From Lachnoclostridium sp. Marseille-P6806 (lineage in GTDB: Bacteria; Bacillota; Clostridia; Lachnospirales; Lachnospiraceae), in the NCBI RefSeq assembly GCF_900625025.1, contig NZ_LR130575.1, positions 366,271 to 430,270 on the forward strand: a stretch of DNA of 64,000 nucleotides, written 5' to 3'. The position numbers and the translations under genes are program-made. The notes beneath the pieces were generated by a model. It saw only the letters and a list, made by a program, of their open reading frames with translations. It was not told the DNA's origin and did no database searches. This document shows, in pieces, positions 51,697-60,957 of the stretch (position 1 is the first letter of the stretch; each line of letters begins with the position of its first letter).

Positions 51697-54568
51697 AAAA
51701 CATGCCGCCGCGTTTTTCCGGAATGCAGGGATCCGCATCTGGATCCTTGTCGTTCTGTTCGTTATGATGTCCGCCGGTCTGATCTACCGCCTGTTTCAGC
51801 TTCAGATCGTCGACGGACAGGAATATCTCGACAATTTCCAGCTCCGTATCCGCAAGGAGATCACGATCTCCGGGACCCGGGGGAACATCTACGACCGCAA
51901 CGGCAATATTCTTGCCTATAATGAGCTTGCCTATGCCGTGACCATACGGGACACCTATGCCGGCGAGGGCCGCAGCCGCAAGCTGAACAGCACCATCAGC
52001 CGCGTCATTGACATTATTGAGGAGAACGGAGACGCCGTTTCCACGGATTTTGAGATTGCTGCGGACTCCCGCGGGGCTTACCGCTTCGACGTGACGGGGG
52101 CGGCGCTGCTGCGTTTTCTCGCGGATGTCTACGGACACAGCTCGACGGATGATCTGAAATATGAGGAAAAAACGAAGACCCCCGATGAAATTGTCAGGCA
52201 TCTGGCAGAAAATTACGGTATCGGAGAATATGCCGAGCCCGGAAACAGCAAGTCCAAGTTCTTCCCCGGAAAAGGTTACACGGACGATCCCGCAAAGCTC
52301 CTTAAAATGATCATTGTCCGCTATAATCTGGGCTTGAACAGCTACCAGAAATATCTCTCGACGACCATCGCATTCAACGTCAGCGAAAATACGGCCGCCG
52401 ATATTCTCGAGAGCGCCGATACCCTGCAGGGCGTCAGCATCGAGGACGACACCATACGAAAATACACCGACAGCAGATATTTTGCCCATATTCTCGGCTA
52501 TACCGGAAAAATCTCGACGGAGGAGCTTACCGCGCTCCAGATGGAAAATCCGGATCTTGACTATGATCAGACCGATATCGTCGGCAAATCCGGCATCGAA
52601 AAAGCGCTTGAGGCAAAGCTGCAGGGGCGCAAGGGCTCCGAAACCGTCTATGTCGACAACCGCGGCACAGTCCTTGAGACGACCAACCGGATCGACCCCT
52701 CTGCGGGAAATGATGTCTATCTCACCATCGACAAGGATCTGACGGAGGCGGCCTATGATATTCTTGAGGCGCGTCTTGCCAACATCCTCCTTGCCAAGCT
52801 CCGCAATGTAAAAGAATACAATGCCGGAGAAAATGCCAGCAGCGCCGACATTATTCTGCCGATTTACGATGTGTATCACGCCGTGTTCAACAACAATATC
52901 ATCAGCATTTCCCATCTTTCCGCCCCGGATGCAAAAGAGACGGAGAGGGCGGTACAGGCGGCCTTTGACGTCTACCTGAGCGAACTCTGGGACAAGATGG
53001 AGGAGGAGCTGTATCAGAGCCGGACTCCCTATGAGGATCTGCCCCGGGAATATCAGATCTATCAGAGCTATATGGTGCAGCACCTCTATGATAGCGGCAT
53101 TTTGAACCGGAATCTTGTGGATGCCAGCGATCAGACCTATATCGACTGGACGACGAATGAGACCATCTCCATGACGGAATTCCTCGACTATGCCATTTCC
53201 GCGGGCTGGGTCGATGTATCCGGCCTTTCTCTCGAGAGCCGGTATTCTGATTCCCGCAAAGTGTTTGACGCCGTTTTTGCGCGCCTTAAGAGCAATCTCT
53301 CTGCGGACAGCGGCTTTATCCGGCGGGTGTACCGCTATCTGCTCCTGAATGACCGCATAAGCGGCGAGCAGGTCTGCCGTCTGCTTCTCGAGCAGGAGAT
53401 TGTAAAGCTCTCCCCCGCGGAGGAGGCGCAGTTTGAGAGCGGGGCGCTTTCGGCCTATCAGTTCATGTACAACCGGATCATGAATCTCGACCTCACTCCG
53501 GCCCAGCTCAGCCTCGATCCCTACTCGGGCTCCATGGTCATCACCGATGTGAACACCGGAGACGTCCTCGCGATGGTGACCTACCCGGGCTACGACAACA
53601 ACCGGATGTCAAACGGCGTGGACGCCGTCTATTACGAATCGCTCCGGCAGGATCTCTCATCGCCGCTCTTTAATTATGCCACGCAGCAGAGAACCGCGCC
53701 CGGCTCCACATTCAAGATGGTAACCGCCACGGCCGGACTGATGGAGGGCGTCATCGATCTGTCCTCTACGATTACCTGTACGGGAGTCTTCACAAAAATC
53801 GGCAATCCCATGCCGAAGTGCTGGGTCTATCCCGGCAGTCACGGCACCCTGAACGTCACCGGCGCCATCCGGGATTCCTGCAATGACTTCTTCTATGAGG
53901 TCGGATGGAGACTCAGTCAGCGCTCCGGAGCGGGAGAGGACAGCTACGACTCTGCCGCCGGCATCGCAAAGCTCGCCCAGTACGCCGGTCTGTACGGTCT
54001 GTCCGACAGCTCCGGCGTGGAAATCGACGAGGCTGATCCGCAGATATCCGGAGAGGATGCCGTGCGCTCCGCGATCGGACAGGGAAACAGCGGCTATACC
54101 ACTGCGCAGCTCGCGCGCTACGTCACAGCCGTGGCGAACAGCGGCACCGTCTACGATCTCACGCTCCTCGACAGAGTGACGGATCCCGATGGCAATGTTG
54201 TCTTGGAAAATAATGCAGAAATACGAAACATCATCAGCATGGATCCCGCCTACTGGAGCGCCATCCATCTGGGCATGAGAGAGGTCGTCGAATCCAAGAT
54301 CTACTACAAGGATCTCGGCGTCAGTGTCGCAGGAAAAACCGGTACGGCGCAGGAATCCACAAGTCGGCCCAACCACGCGCTGTTTGTCTGCTATGCCCCC
54401 TATGAGAAGCCGGAAATCGCTGTGGCGGCGCGCATCGCCAACGGCTACACCTCGGACTACGCCGCGCAGCTCACCCGCGATGTTCTCCGGTATTATTTCG
54501 GTCTGGGGGACAGGGCATCTCTTGTCACAACGGACACGGTTCTCACCGGCACGGTGGGAGGAGACTGA
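51659..54568 (+). CDS. Class B penicillin-binding protein 2 (elongation transpeptidase), long form
   Basis: Peptidoglycan DD-transpeptidase of the elongasome. It has an N-terminal transmembrane helix (about 21-45), a dimerisation domain with GTRGNIYDRNG, and a transpeptidase domain with SxxK STFK (S683), SCND and KTG (K893). At 969 aa it is some 250 residues longer than most PBP2 proteins; the extra sequence, mostly acidic and helical, lies about residues 370-610, before the catalytic Ser. The start is GTG at 51659, overlapping mreD by 38 nt. It pairs with the following RodA. Confidence 0.93.
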   Translation: MRKILPERIEFLKKHAAAFFRNAGIRIWILVVLFVMMSAGLIYRLFQLQIVDGQEYLDNFQLRIRKEITISGTRGNIYDRNGNILAYNELAYAVTIRDTYAGEGRSRKLNSTISRVIDIIEENGDAVSTDFEIAADSRGAYRFDVTGAALLRFLADVYGHSSTDDLKYEEKTKTPDEIVRHLAENYGIGEYAEPGNSKSKFFPGKGYTDDPAKLLKMIIVRYNLGLNSYQKYLSTTIAFNVSENTAADILESADTLQGVSIEDDTIRKYTDSRYFAHILGYTGKISTEELTALQMENPDLDYDQTDIVGKSGIEKALEAKLQGRKGSETVYVDNRGTVLETTNRIDPSAGNDVYLTIDKDLTEAAYDILEARLANILLAKLRNVKEYNAGENASSADIILPIYDVYHAVFNNNIISISHLSAPDAKETERAVQAAFDVYLSELWDKMEEELYQSRTPYEDLPREYQIYQSYMVQHLYDSGILNRNLVDASDQTYIDWTTNETISMTEFLDYAISAGWVDVSGLSLESRYSDSRKVFDAVFARLKSNLSADSGFIRRVYRYLLLNDRISGEQVCRLLLEQEIVKLSPAEEAQFESGALSAYQFMYNRIMNLDLTPAQLSLDPYSGSMVITDVNTGDVLAMVTYPGYDNNRMSNGVDAVYYESLRQDLSSPLFNYATQQRTAPGSTFKMVTATAGLMEGVIDLSSTITCTGVFTKIGNPMPKCWVYPGSHGTLNVTGAIRDSCNDFFYEVGWRLSQRSGAGEDSYDSAAGIAKLAQYAGLYGLSDSSGVEIDEADPQISGEDAVRSAIGQGNSGYTTAQLARYVTAVANSGTVYDLTLLDRVTDPDGNVVLENNAEIRNIISMDPAYWSAIHLGMREVVESKIYYKDLGVSVAGKTGTAQESTSRPNHALFVCYAPYEKPEIAVAARIANGYTSDYAAQLTRDVLRYYFGLGDRASLVTTDTVLTGTVGGD

Positions 54569-54608
54569 CGCCGGCACTCTCCGGCCTGATGGACGCAGGG
54601 TAAAATAT

Positions 54609-55838
54609 ATGTTTTTTCAAAAGAAAAAAAAAGAAACAATAGATGTCAATATGGAACGGGATCTGAAAGGGCTCCGCTTTGAATCCCGAAACGGCATCCG
54701 CGAGGTCGTCTCCCGCAGGGGGCGTCTCCATTTGTTTGACGGCTTTTCGCTGCGCCATTTCGATTTCATTCTGCTTTTGCTCGTGCTGGCTCTGAATATT
54801 ATCGGAATCTATGCGATCGGCAGCGCGGAGCCGACACTTCGGCTCCGCCAGATTTACGGCACAATTCTTTCACTGGCCGTCATGACCGCCATCAGTGCTC
54901 TGGACTATCACCGCGTCATGAAATGCCGCTGGCTGTGGTATCTCGTCTGTCTGGCTCTCCTTGCAGCGGTCAATCTGTTCGGCTCCACCGCCAATGAAGC
55001 GCAGCGCTGGATTTCCATCGGCGGCCTGCGCTTTCAGCCCTCGGAATCGGCCAAGATACTTCTGATCCTTTTTTACGCCTCGTTCATCACAAGGCTGCAG
55101 GACAAGATGAAGACCTTTTCCGCCGTGCTTGCCCTCATCCTGCTTGTGCTCCCTCCGATCGCGCTTGTTTATCTGCAGCCCGATCTGTCCACAAGTATTA
55201 TGATTTTCATTATCATTTGTGTTATGATGTTCGTGGGCGGTCTGAGCTGGAAGCTCGTCACCGGCGCTTTGATCATCTCTGTTCCGGCAGGAATCGTTGT
55301 GTTCAATCTGATTCTGCAGGAGGGGCAGACCCTCGTCAATGAATATCAGCGGGGGAGAGTGCTTGCGTGGCTTCATCCGGAGCAGTACAAGGATACTCTC
55401 GCCTATCAGACCATGAATTCCATGATGGCCATCGGCTCCGGACAGCTGCTTGGCAAGGGCTACAACACCAACGAGATCAGCTCGCTTCTGAACAGCGGAT
55501 ACATTTCGGAATCCCAGACCGACTTTATCTTCACCGTAATCGGTGAGGAGACCGGCTTTATCGGGACCACTGCCGTCGTCCTGCTGCTCGTGCTGGTTTC
55601 CGTACGCTGCATGTTCATTGCGCTTCAGGCAAAGGACGTCTCCGGCTCTCTGATCGCTGCCGGCGTCGGCGCATGGATCGGTTTTCAGGGAATTATCAAT
55701 ATCGGCGTCGCCACAGGAGTTCTGCCGAATACAGGACTTCCGCTGCCGTTCGTCAGTTATGGTCTGACATCTCTGCTCTGTCTCTATGCAGGAATCGGTT
55801 TCATTCTGAATGTCCGTATGCAAAGCAAAAAGCGCTGA
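54609..55838 (+). CDS. rodA: RodA/FtsW-family peptidoglycan glycosyltransferase
   Basis: SEDS-family membrane polymerase working with the adjacent PBP2. About ten hydrophobic helices are present with family motifs [47 protein letters not shown] and [16 protein letters not shown]. The ATG at 54609 (MFFQKKKKE) is chosen: the frame is open back to 54324 but would lie inside pbp2. AGGG lies 9 nt upstream. The 410-aa size and the pbp2-rodA order favour RodA over FtsW. Confidence 0.93.
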   Translation: MFFQKKKKETIDVNMERDLKGLRFESRNGIREVVSRRGRLHLFDGFSLRHFDFILLLLVLALNIIGIYAIGSAEPTLRLRQIYGTILSLAVMTAISALDYHRVMKCRWLWYLVCLALLAAVNLFGSTANEAQRWISIGGLRFQPSESAKILLILFYASFITRLQDKMKTFSAVLALILLVLPPIALVYLQPDLSTSIMIFIIICVMMFVGGLSWKLVTGALIISVPAGIVVFNLILQEGQTLVNEYQRGRVLAWLHPEQYKDTLAYQTMNSMMAIGSGQLLGKGYNTNEISSLLNSGYISESQTDFIFTVIGEETGFIGTTAVVLLLVLVSVRCMFIALQAKDVSGSLIAAGVGAWIGFQGIINIGVATGVLPNTGLPLPFVSYGLTSLLCLYAGIGFILNVRMQSKKR

Positions 55839-55888
55839 CGCCTTGGGGAATCCACTATAATGCGGCGCGGGAGGGAAATACAAACCAT

Positions 55889-56284
55889 ATGAATATTGCA
55901 TTGATCGCACATGATGCAAAGAAGAAGCTGATGCAGAACTTCTGCATCGCATACCGCGGAATCCTCTGCAGGAACGAGCTTTTCGCGACCGGCACCACCG
56001 GGCGGCTGATCGAAGAGGTCACGAACCTGAGCGTGCACAAGTATCTGGCCGGTCATCTGGGCGGAGAGCAGCAGATCGGAGCGCAGATCGAGCACAACGA
56101 GATCGATCTTGTTATTTTTCTGCGCGATCCTCTGACGCCCAAATCCCATGAGCCGGATGTCAACAATGTGGTGCGGCTGTGCGACATCCACAACATTCCT
56201 CTGGCCACCAATCTGGCCACCGCAGAGCTGCTGATCAAGTCCTTAGACAGAGGAGATTTTGAGTGGCGTGAGATTTACAAATAA
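55889..56284 (+). CDS. mgsA: Methylglyoxal synthase with altered catalytic position
   Basis: 131 aa, converting dihydroxyacetone phosphate to methylglyoxal and phosphate in the family. The start [13 protein letters not shown], phosphate motif GTTG and HEPDV (E. coli H98/D101 equivalents) are present. However, the motif SGPxGGDQQ is AGHLGGEQQ: Glu60 stands at the catalytic Asp71 position of the E. coli enzyme, Ala54 at the phosphate-contacting Ser65, and His56 at Pro67. Activity may be low or changed. The ATG at 55889 follows GGGAGGG. mgsA next to rodA is a common clostridial arrangement. Confidence 0.88.
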   Translation: MNIALIAHDAKKKLMQNFCIAYRGILCRNELFATGTTGRLIEEVTNLSVHKYLAGHLGGEQQIGAQIEHNEIDLVIFLRDPLTPKSHEPDVNNVVRLCDIHNIPLATNLATAELLIKSLDRGDFEWREIYK

Positions 56285-57254
56285 GAGCCTTGCCGCGGCG
56301 CTTCTTGCCGCCGGACTGATGCTCACCGGGTGCGGAGAGCACTATTCCATGCCCTACGGGGAAAATCTATCCGACAGCAGCTACGGGATTGCCGCCCAGC
56401 CTGTGGAAACCTCCGACAAAGCTGTGCCCTTTGCGTCCAAGCTCTGTGTGACAGAGGTGGACGGTGCTGTGGGCGGTTCCGGTTCCGTCGATCTGGCGGG
56501 AGCCGGCGCCGCCGCTGTTTTTGATGTCAAAAACAAAGAAGTGCTGTTCTCTACGGATATCTACACAAGGCATTATCCTGCCAGCATGACAAAAATCATG
56601 ACGGCGCTCGTCGCCCTGAACAACGGCTCCCCCGACATGGTTCTGACCGCCTCCGACAGCATCTACACGCTCGGGGCCGACGCCCAGACCTGCGGCATTC
56701 AGTCAGGAGATACCATGACGCTTGATCAGGCGCTGCACCTCCTGCTGGTCTACTCTGCCAATGACGCCGCCATCATGATCGCCGAGGGAATCGGCGGCAG
56801 CATGGAGGGATTCACGCAGATGATGAATGCAGAGGCAGCCTCTCTCGGTGCGACCGCCACAAATTTTGTTAATTCCAACGGTCTTTCCGATTCCAATCAC
56901 TATACGACCGCCTATGACATGTACCTGATCTTCAATGCCGCCATCCGGAATGAAAAGATCAAGGAAATCATTCACATGGCGACCTATTCGACGGTCTACC
57001 ATGACCGGAACGGCGCAGACAAGGAGGTGGAGGTGAAATCCACGGATTCCTACCTCACAGGGAACGTCTCCGCGCCCTCCGGCGTCACCGTGATCGGGGG
57101 AAAAACCGGCACCACGGACGCCGCCGGACACTGCCTCGTACTCCTGTCCAACAATACCTCAGGCAGCCCCTATATCTCGATTGTTATGCAGGCGCCAACG
57201 ACGGATGCGCTGTACTCCGCCATGAACTCCCTGCTGTCCGAGATACCCAATTAG
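56268..57254 (+). CDS. D-alanyl-D-alanine carboxypeptidase, lipoprotein (DacA type)
   Basis: Class C low-molecular-weight PBP that removes the terminal D-Ala. A lipobox (LMLTGC, Cys near residue 22) predicts a lipid anchor. Active-site motifs are YPASMTK (SxxK, Ser near 106), YSANDAA (SxN) and GGKTGTT (KTG). The stop at 57254 gives about 328 aa, without the C-terminal amphipathic anchor of classical DacA, consistent with the lipid anchor. Start is likely GTG at 56268 (AGGAG 12 nt away); a TTG at 56259 is only 3 nt from AGGAG. It overlaps mgsA by 17 nt. Confidence 0.88.
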   Translation: MRFTNKSLAAALLAAGLMLTGCGEHYSMPYGENLSDSSYGIAAQPVETSDKAVPFASKLCVTEVDGAVGGSGSVDLAGAGAAAVFDVKNKEVLFSTDIYTRHYPASMTKIMTALVALNNGSPDMVLTASDSIYTLGADAQTCGIQSGDTMTLDQALHLLLVYSANDAAIMIAEGIGGSMEGFTQMMNAEAASLGATATNFVNSNGLSDSNHYTTAYDMYLIFNAAIRNEKIKEIIHMATYSTVYHDRNGADKEVEVKSTDSYLTGNVSAPSGVTVIGGKTGTTDAAGHCLVLLSNNTSGSPYISIVMQAPTTDALYSAMNSLLSEIPN

Positions 57255-57257
57255 CAG

Positions 57258-57286
57258 TTGTCTTTTGGGTGCCGGAACGATATAAT
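57258..57286 (+). promoter_or_regulatory. Promoter of the small P-loop gene
   Basis: TTGTCT (57258-57263), 17-nt spacer, and perfect TATAAT (57281-57286), immediately after the dacA stop. Predicted leader is about 78 nt to the ATG at 57371. Confidence 0.8.
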
Positions 57287-57370
57287 AAAGCCATCGAATT
57301 GAGGCGCCCCGGAGCTGTGCTGTGGGGCGCACAATTTCATAAAAAGATATTCATAAGGAGGACATGTCCA

Positions 57371-57790
57371 ATGGTTCAGCTCATCGTAGGCAATAAGGGA
57401 AAGGGTAAGACCAAGTGCTTATTGGATAAGGTCAATACCGAAATCAAAAATATTCTCGGCAATATCGTCTATCTTGATAAAAACACCAGCCACATGTATG
57501 AACTGAACAACAAGATCCGCCTCATTTCCGTACCGGACTCCGGCATCCGGAGCACCGAAGAGTTTGTGGGCTTCATTCTCGGAATCATTTCTCAGGATCA
57601 TGATCTGGAGCAGATGTATTTTGACAGCTTCCTCGTAATTTCCGATCTCAAGGGCAGAGATATCACCGCCACCGTCAATCGAATCAAGGAGATCAGCGAG
57701 CGCTTCGGCGTCGATTTCGTTCTCAGCGTTTCCATGGATGAAAGTGAGATTCCTGACGAACTCAAGCCTCTCGTCGCCATCTCTCTCTGA
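57371..57790 (+). CDS. Small P-loop protein of unknown function
   Basis: A 139-aa cytoplasmic protein. It has Walker A GNKGKGKT (residues 7-14) at the extreme N-terminus, FDSFLVISDLKGRD as a possible strand at the Walker B position, and acidic helices. No second domain. It has its own strong promoter and terminator, so it is a single-gene unit between the elongasome cluster and the HlyD-like/yggS/sepF group. AAGGAGG precedes the ATG at 57371; the frame is open upstream to 57269 but that would start near the promoter. Similar proteins are sometimes labelled as PilT-like or ATP-binding, which the sequence alone does not justify. Confidence 0.75.
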   Translation: MVQLIVGNKGKGKTKCLLDKVNTEIKNILGNIVYLDKNTSHMYELNNKIRLISVPDSGIRSTEEFVGFILGIISQDHDLEQMYFDSFLVISDLKGRDITATVNRIKEISERFGVDFVLSVSMDESEIPDELKPLVAISL

Positions 57791-57853
57791 TCGGAAAATC
57801 AGAAATTTTCCTGTTCCCTCGGGAATGAGGCACGATGATGACAAGCAAAGCAG

Positions 57854-57882
57854 AAAAGCCCCGGGGAGTCCCGGGGCTTTTT
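57854..57882 (+). terminator. Rho-independent terminator after the P-loop gene
   Basis: GCCCCGGG (57858-57865) pairs with CCCGGGGC (57870-57877) across a GAGT loop, preceded by AAAA and followed by TTTTT. The strongest terminator in the window. Confidence 0.93.
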
Positions 57883-57947
57883 GACAGAAAGCCTCTCTCC
57901 GGACAGGCCGTGATGCAGCCGGAGAAGACGATAAGAGGATGTGATCC

Positions 57948-59396
57948 TTGGCCAGACGCAGAAATTCATCCCGAACCGCATACCGGCAGCCGGCTCCGGA
58001 CCGCAGGCCGCCCTCCGGGGGACAGAGAAAGCCGCCGCACAGCAGCTTTCCTCCTGTCAGCGTGGCCTTTTTTGTCGTGCTGCTTATCTACATCCTTATT
58101 CTGCTGATTCAGTATGCCAATGCCAGAACAATCGCCGGGTATGAGGTGAAGACCGGCTCCCTGTCCACCGATCAGATTTACACCGGCATCGCGCTACGTG
58201 CCGAGAGCGTGATCGGCAGCGAATATTCCGGTTATGTCAATTATTTCAGCAAGGACGGCGACCGTCTGGGCGTCGGCAACCTCGCCTATACGGTGGACGA
58301 GAGCGGCGATATCCTCGAGAAGCTCAATTCCGAAAATGCCGGTGAAACCGTTCTCGACGCCGATGATCTCCGTGATGTGCAGACGGAGATCGTCGATTTC
58401 ACGGCAGGCTTTGACCCGCATCACTTTGCCGGGACCTATGATTTCCGCGATTCACTCCTGAGCACCGTCCAGAAGCTCTCCGGAAGCTACATACTCAAGG
58501 ATATCAACGAGCTCGGCGCCTCCGCCTCCATGCACCAGTGCTACACCGCAGAGACCGGCATTGTCGTCTATTCCACGGACGGCTACGAGGGGCGGAGCTT
58601 CGACTCCGTGACCGCGGAGGATCTTTCTCCCGATACTGCCGCGGCATATTCCCGGACGGTTCTCGAGAACAATCAGCTTGTCTCTGTCGGCGATCCGGTC
58701 TACAAGCTCTGCACCGATGAGAACTGGTCCGTCGTCATTGCAGCAGATGAAGAGAGGGCAGCCTCCCTTTTGGAGGACGGATATGTCAGAATCCGCTTCC
58801 TGAAAAATCAGCAGGAGATCTGGGCTTCCGTCACCAAAACGCGGCCGCTGGGCGACGGCAAAGTGCTGATCCGTCTGGATTTCAGCAACTCCATGGTGAT
58901 TTTCTGTACGGACCGGTTCCTGCGCGTCGAGCTTCTCACCGCGGATGAGACCGGACTCAAGGTGCCGAATTCCTCCATCGTTGAAAATGAGTTTTTCCTC
59001 GTTCCCAAGGAGTATATCACAGCCGGCCCCGGAGGAACGCAGGGTGTTCTGCGGGAGACCTACGACGAGCAGGGGAAAAAATCCACGGAATTCATCAGCG
59101 CCGTTCCATACAGCGAGACAAAAACAGAATATTATCTGGATCAGACAACGCTGCGTCCCGGGGATGTTCTGGATCGGACGGATTCGTCCGAAACATTCAC
59201 TCTGTCCGCCATGGCGCCACTCACCGGCGTATACAATATCAACAAGGGCTATGCCGATTTCCGTCAGATCACGGTCCGGTATGCGAATGAGGAATATTCC
59301 ATCGTCGAACCGAATACCCTGTACGGCCTCAGCGAGTATGACCATATCGTGCTGGACGCTTCCACCGTCACGCCGGAGGCCCTCGTTTACGGATAA
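57948..59396 (+). CDS. HlyD-like membrane protein upstream of yggS/sepF
   Basis: A 482-aa protein with a basic, Pro/Arg-rich N-terminus, one transmembrane helix (about 37-56, VAFFVVLLIYILILLIQY) and a long beta-rich extracytoplasmic part resembling HlyD-type membrane fusion proteins (RAESVIGSEYSGYVNYFSKD is the typical lipoyl/barrel-sandwich start). No ABC transporter partner is nearby. The start is TTG with AGAGGA 8 nt upstream. It stands before yggS and sepF, as in several Clostridia, which hints at a division or envelope role rather than export; that is inference. Confidence 0.75.
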   Translation: MARRRNSSRTAYRQPAPDRRPPSGGQRKPPHSSFPPVSVAFFVVLLIYILILLIQYANARTIAGYEVKTGSLSTDQIYTGIALRAESVIGSEYSGYVNYFSKDGDRLGVGNLAYTVDESGDILEKLNSENAGETVLDADDLRDVQTEIVDFTAGFDPHHFAGTYDFRDSLLSTVQKLSGSYILKDINELGASASMHQCYTAETGIVVYSTDGYEGRSFDSVTAEDLSPDTAAAYSRTVLENNQLVSVGDPVYKLCTDENWSVVIAADEERAASLLEDGYVRIRFLKNQQEIWASVTKTRPLGDGKVLIRLDFSNSMVIFCTDRFLRVELLTADETGLKVPNSSIVENEFFLVPKEYITAGPGGTQGVLRETYDEQGKKSTEFISAVPYSETKTEYYLDQTTLRPGDVLDRTDSSETFTLSAMAPLTGVYNINKGYADFRQITVRYANEEYSIVEPNTLYGLSEYDHIVLDASTVTPEALVYG

Positions 59397-59435
59397 GTGC
59401 TTCGGCATGGAGAATTAAAGTGCTTCGGCATGGAG
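59395..59435 (+). repeat. Tandem copy of the RBS-carrying repeat end
   Basis: AAGTGCTTCGGCATGGAG occurs at 59395-59412 and again at 59418-59435. The first overlaps the stop codon of the HlyD-like gene and the second supplies GGAGGG to yggS. The same module ends the repeats at 26242 and 28512. Confidence 0.75.
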
Positions 59436-59443
59436 GGACTGTC

Positions 59444-60124
59444 ATGATTGCAGAAAATATGCGTGTCGTTGAAGAAAGAATCTGCGCCGCCTGCCGCAGG
59501 GCGGGACGGGCGCGGGAGGAGGTGCGGCTTGTCTGCGTCAGCAAGACAAAGCCTGTGTCCCTCCTCTGCGAGGCCTATAACGCCGGCGGACGTCTGTTCG
59601 GCGAAAACAGGGTGCAGGAGCTCATGGATAAGCAGCCTCAGCTTCCCGGCAATATCGAGTGGCATATGATCGGACATCTCCAGAAAAATAAGGCGAAATA
59701 CCTCATCGGCCGCGCCGCTATGATCCACAGCGTCGACAGTGCGCCCCTTGCGGAAACGATCAGCCGTCTCGCCGTACAGGCCGGCACTGTGATGCCCGTA
59801 CTCATCGAGGTCAATGCGGCAGGGGAGGAGACAAAATTCGGAATCTCTCCCGAGAACGCGGAGACGCTCGTTCGTGAGCTTGCCGTTCTCCCCGGAATTC
59901 GGGTAAAAGGGCTGATGACCATTGCCCCCTTTACGGAAAACCCCGAGTCCAACCGCCGGTATTTCCGCCTTCTTCGCCAATTATCCATTGACATCAAACG
60001 GAAAAGTATTGATAATATAAAGATAAATGAGCTATCCATGGGAATGACCGGCGATTATGAGGTCGCCATAGAAGAGGGGGCCACCCTGATCCGAGTGGGC
60101 ACCGGCATTTTCGGAGAGCGCTGA
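59444..60124 (+). CDS. YggS/PROSC-type pyridoxal phosphate homeostasis protein
   Basis: PLP-binding protein with an alanine-racemase-like barrel and no racemase domain, involved in PLP homeostasis. The PLP Lys is in VSKTKPV (K34 from the chosen start). FGENRVQEL, WHMIGHLQKNK and the phosphate-binding LSMGMTGDYEVAIEEG are diagnostic. The ATG at 59444 follows GGAGGGACTGTC. sepF follows after 28 nt, a linkage conserved from Firmicutes to Actinobacteria. Confidence 0.95.
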   Translation: MIAENMRVVEERICAACRRAGRAREEVRLVCVSKTKPVSLLCEAYNAGGRLFGENRVQELMDKQPQLPGNIEWHMIGHLQKNKAKYLIGRAAMIHSVDSAPLAETISRLAVQAGTVMPVLIEVNAAGEETKFGISPENAETLVRELAVLPGIRVKGLMTIAPFTENPESNRRYFRLLRQLSIDIKRKSIDNIKINELSMGMTGDYEVAIEEGATLIRVGTGIFGER

Positions 60125-60152
60125 TGACGCATTCAATTCACGGGGTTAAACG

Positions 60153-60803
60153 ATGGCTTTTAATAATAAACTGGCAAGTATGCTGCGCCTGAACGACAGT
60201 TCCGATGACATCGGTTCCGACGGCTACATGGAAGAGGACGACGAGCGGGATTACCGCCGCAGCAGAAGCCGCCGCAGCCGCTATGACGACGATGAGGAGG
60301 ATGATGAGGACGAACGCCGTCCTTTCCGCAGCCGCTATGACGACGAGGAGGACGAGGATGAACCGCCCAGAACAGGAGGGTTCTTCTCGCGCGGGCGAAG
60401 CAGTGCAGCCCGGTCCGATCGCTCCGAGGCGGGAAATGCCTCCAGAACTTCACCGGTCAGCCTTTCGGGAAGCCTTACAAGCGGCGATCCCGGCTCCGAG
60501 GTGCGCGTGTTTCATCCCACGAATCTCGATGAGGCCCGCAAGGTCACGGACACCCTGCTGAACCGGCAGTCCGCCATTTTGAATCTGGAGGGGCTTGATC
60601 TGACGATGGCACAGCGGATCATCGACTTTGTCGGCGGGTCCAATTATGCCATCAAGGGACATTTTACCCGGATCTCCAATTTTGTTTTCCTTTTCACTCC
60701 CCGCGATGTCGACATTGCCGGAGATATTGTGCAGGGCTCCATGGAAGCCTCGCAGGAGATGGGATCCTCCGGAAACGGCCTGAATGTCAGCTTCGGCGAA
60801 TAA
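60153..60803 (+). CDS. sepF: Cell division protein SepF
   Basis: Membrane-tethering and bundling partner of FtsZ. The 216-aa protein has a short N-terminal helix, then a very acidic and Arg-rich linker (about 25-75) and the SepF domain (about 110-205, NLEGLDLTMAQRIIDFVGGS and SNFVFLFTP). The linker is longer than in B. subtilis SepF (about 150 aa in total). Translation starts at ATG 60153, weakly signalled (GGGG). A terminator lies about 80 nt downstream. Confidence 0.94.
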   Translation: MAFNNKLASMLRLNDSSDDIGSDGYMEEDDERDYRRSRSRRSRYDDDEEDDEDERRPFRSRYDDEEDEDEPPRTGGFFSRGRSSAARSDRSEAGNASRTSPVSLSGSLTSGDPGSEVRVFHPTNLDEARKVTDTLLNRQSAILNLEGLDLTMAQRIIDFVGGSNYAIKGHFTRISNFVFLFTPRDVDIAGDIVQGSMEASQEMGSSGNGLNVSFGE

Positions 60804-60882
60804 GCCGGACGGGCTTTATCTTATACGCTGACGCCAGGCCGGCAGGCTGATGCCGAACACCTGCTTTATCTCATCATACACG

Positions 60883-60918
60883 ATCGCACCAGACATCCAT
60901 CTGTTTGGTGCGATTTTT
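60883..60918 (+). terminator. Rho-independent terminator after sepF
   Basis: ATCGCACCA (60883-60891) pairs with TGGTGCGAT (60906-60914), with four more pairs inside (one G-U) around TCCATC, and TTTTT spans the stem foot and the bases after it (60914-60918). It ends the transcript from the HlyD-like/yggS/sepF group. Confidence 0.9.
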
Positions 60919-60957
60919 GCTATCGGCCAACGGCCGGCAGAAACAGGAGAAAATGTC

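Noticed and set aside
54324..54608. Upstream extension of the rodA frame inside pbp2.
   Set aside because: It overlaps the pbp2 transpeptidase domain in another frame; the ATG at 54609 with AGGG upstream gives the normal RodA N-terminus.
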